Of a DNA stretch of 64,000 nt, positions 64,000 to 64,000 are shown piece by piece. Origin of the DNA: Jilunia laotingensis (GTDB lineage: Bacteria > Bacteroidota > Bacteroidia > Bacteroidales > Bacteroidaceae); contig NZ_JACRTF010000001.1 in the NCBI RefSeq assembly GCF_014385165.1, positions 2,914,001 through 2,978,000 on the forward strand, written 5' to 3'. How positions within the stretch are numbered: position 1 is the first letter of the stretch; every line of letters starts with the position of its first letter. A program made the translations under genes and the position numbers. The notes below the pieces were generated by a model. It searched no databases. It saw only the letters and a list, made by a program, of their open reading frames with translations, and was not told the origin of the DNA.

Positions 64000-64000
64000 G

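Overview
The window reads as a Bacteroides chromosome segment (order Bacteroidales). The evidence is a succinate-to-propionate methylmalonyl-CoA decarboxylase operon, a carboxypeptidase-regulatory-domain TonB receptor, a UpxY-type NusG paralogue, clostripain-like and NMT1-like lipoproteins, and repeated matches to the Bacteroides sigma promoter (-33 TTTG, -7 TAnnTTTG; TATCTTTG or TAACTTTG) upstream of genes. No tRNA or rRNA gene is intact here.

Layout. 1-13150 and 37700-49700 are mostly ordinary core genome. The first part has a GH13 alpha-glucan hydrolase (cut by the window edge), the mce-mmdA-oadG-like-mmdC-oadB operon, a TonB-dependent receptor, an acetyltransferase, a C11 protease, a beta-carbonic anhydrase and an acyltransferase-3 protein. 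The second has nitroreductase, a small membrane protein, a DUF2520 protein, KdsC and Maf on the plus strand, then TPR protein, NMT1-like lipoprotein, Pgk, Nth, MFS and PheS on the minus strand.

13239-37660 is an AT-richer accessory island, all on the plus strand. Two large hairpins (one a 44-bp perfect inverted repeat) precede a UpxY/NusG-like antiterminator. A dense run of very large genes follows: an SrfB-like actin/Hsp70-fold ATPase, an SrfC-like large P-loop protein, a membrane-anchored subtilisin split by an in-frame amber codon, a membrane protein, a small-GTPase-like protein, a 1055-aa membrane protein, a lipoprotein, a secreted coiled-coil protein, a paralogue of the 1055-aa C-terminus, and two Ig/CnaB-like repeat proteins. 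The run ends with a fragment of an ADP-ribosylglycohydrolase. There are no sugar-biosynthesis genes, so this is not a capsule locus. It looks like a multi-component, envelope-associated NTPase/protease machine and is the best candidate for an undescribed system. The island ends in the 3' remnant of a disrupted gene at 37509-37658.

49860-64000 is a second accessory region, with an integrative-element signature: a tRNA T-arm/acceptor remnant beside a terminator, remnants of a lysis cassette, a GHKL-ATPase/STAS-like pair and a truncated tyrosine recombinase. From 53358 to the end there is a minus-strand array of small lipoproteins and membrane proteins. It contains paralogous pairs, chimeras, frameshifts and orphan gene tails, as expected of a recombining cassette array such as immunity or surface-antigen genes. 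Functions there are unknown.

Starts were moved from the longest open frame to an internal ATG where a signal peptide, family N-terminus or ribosome-binding sequence supported it. All family calls come from reading motifs by eye, without database searches.
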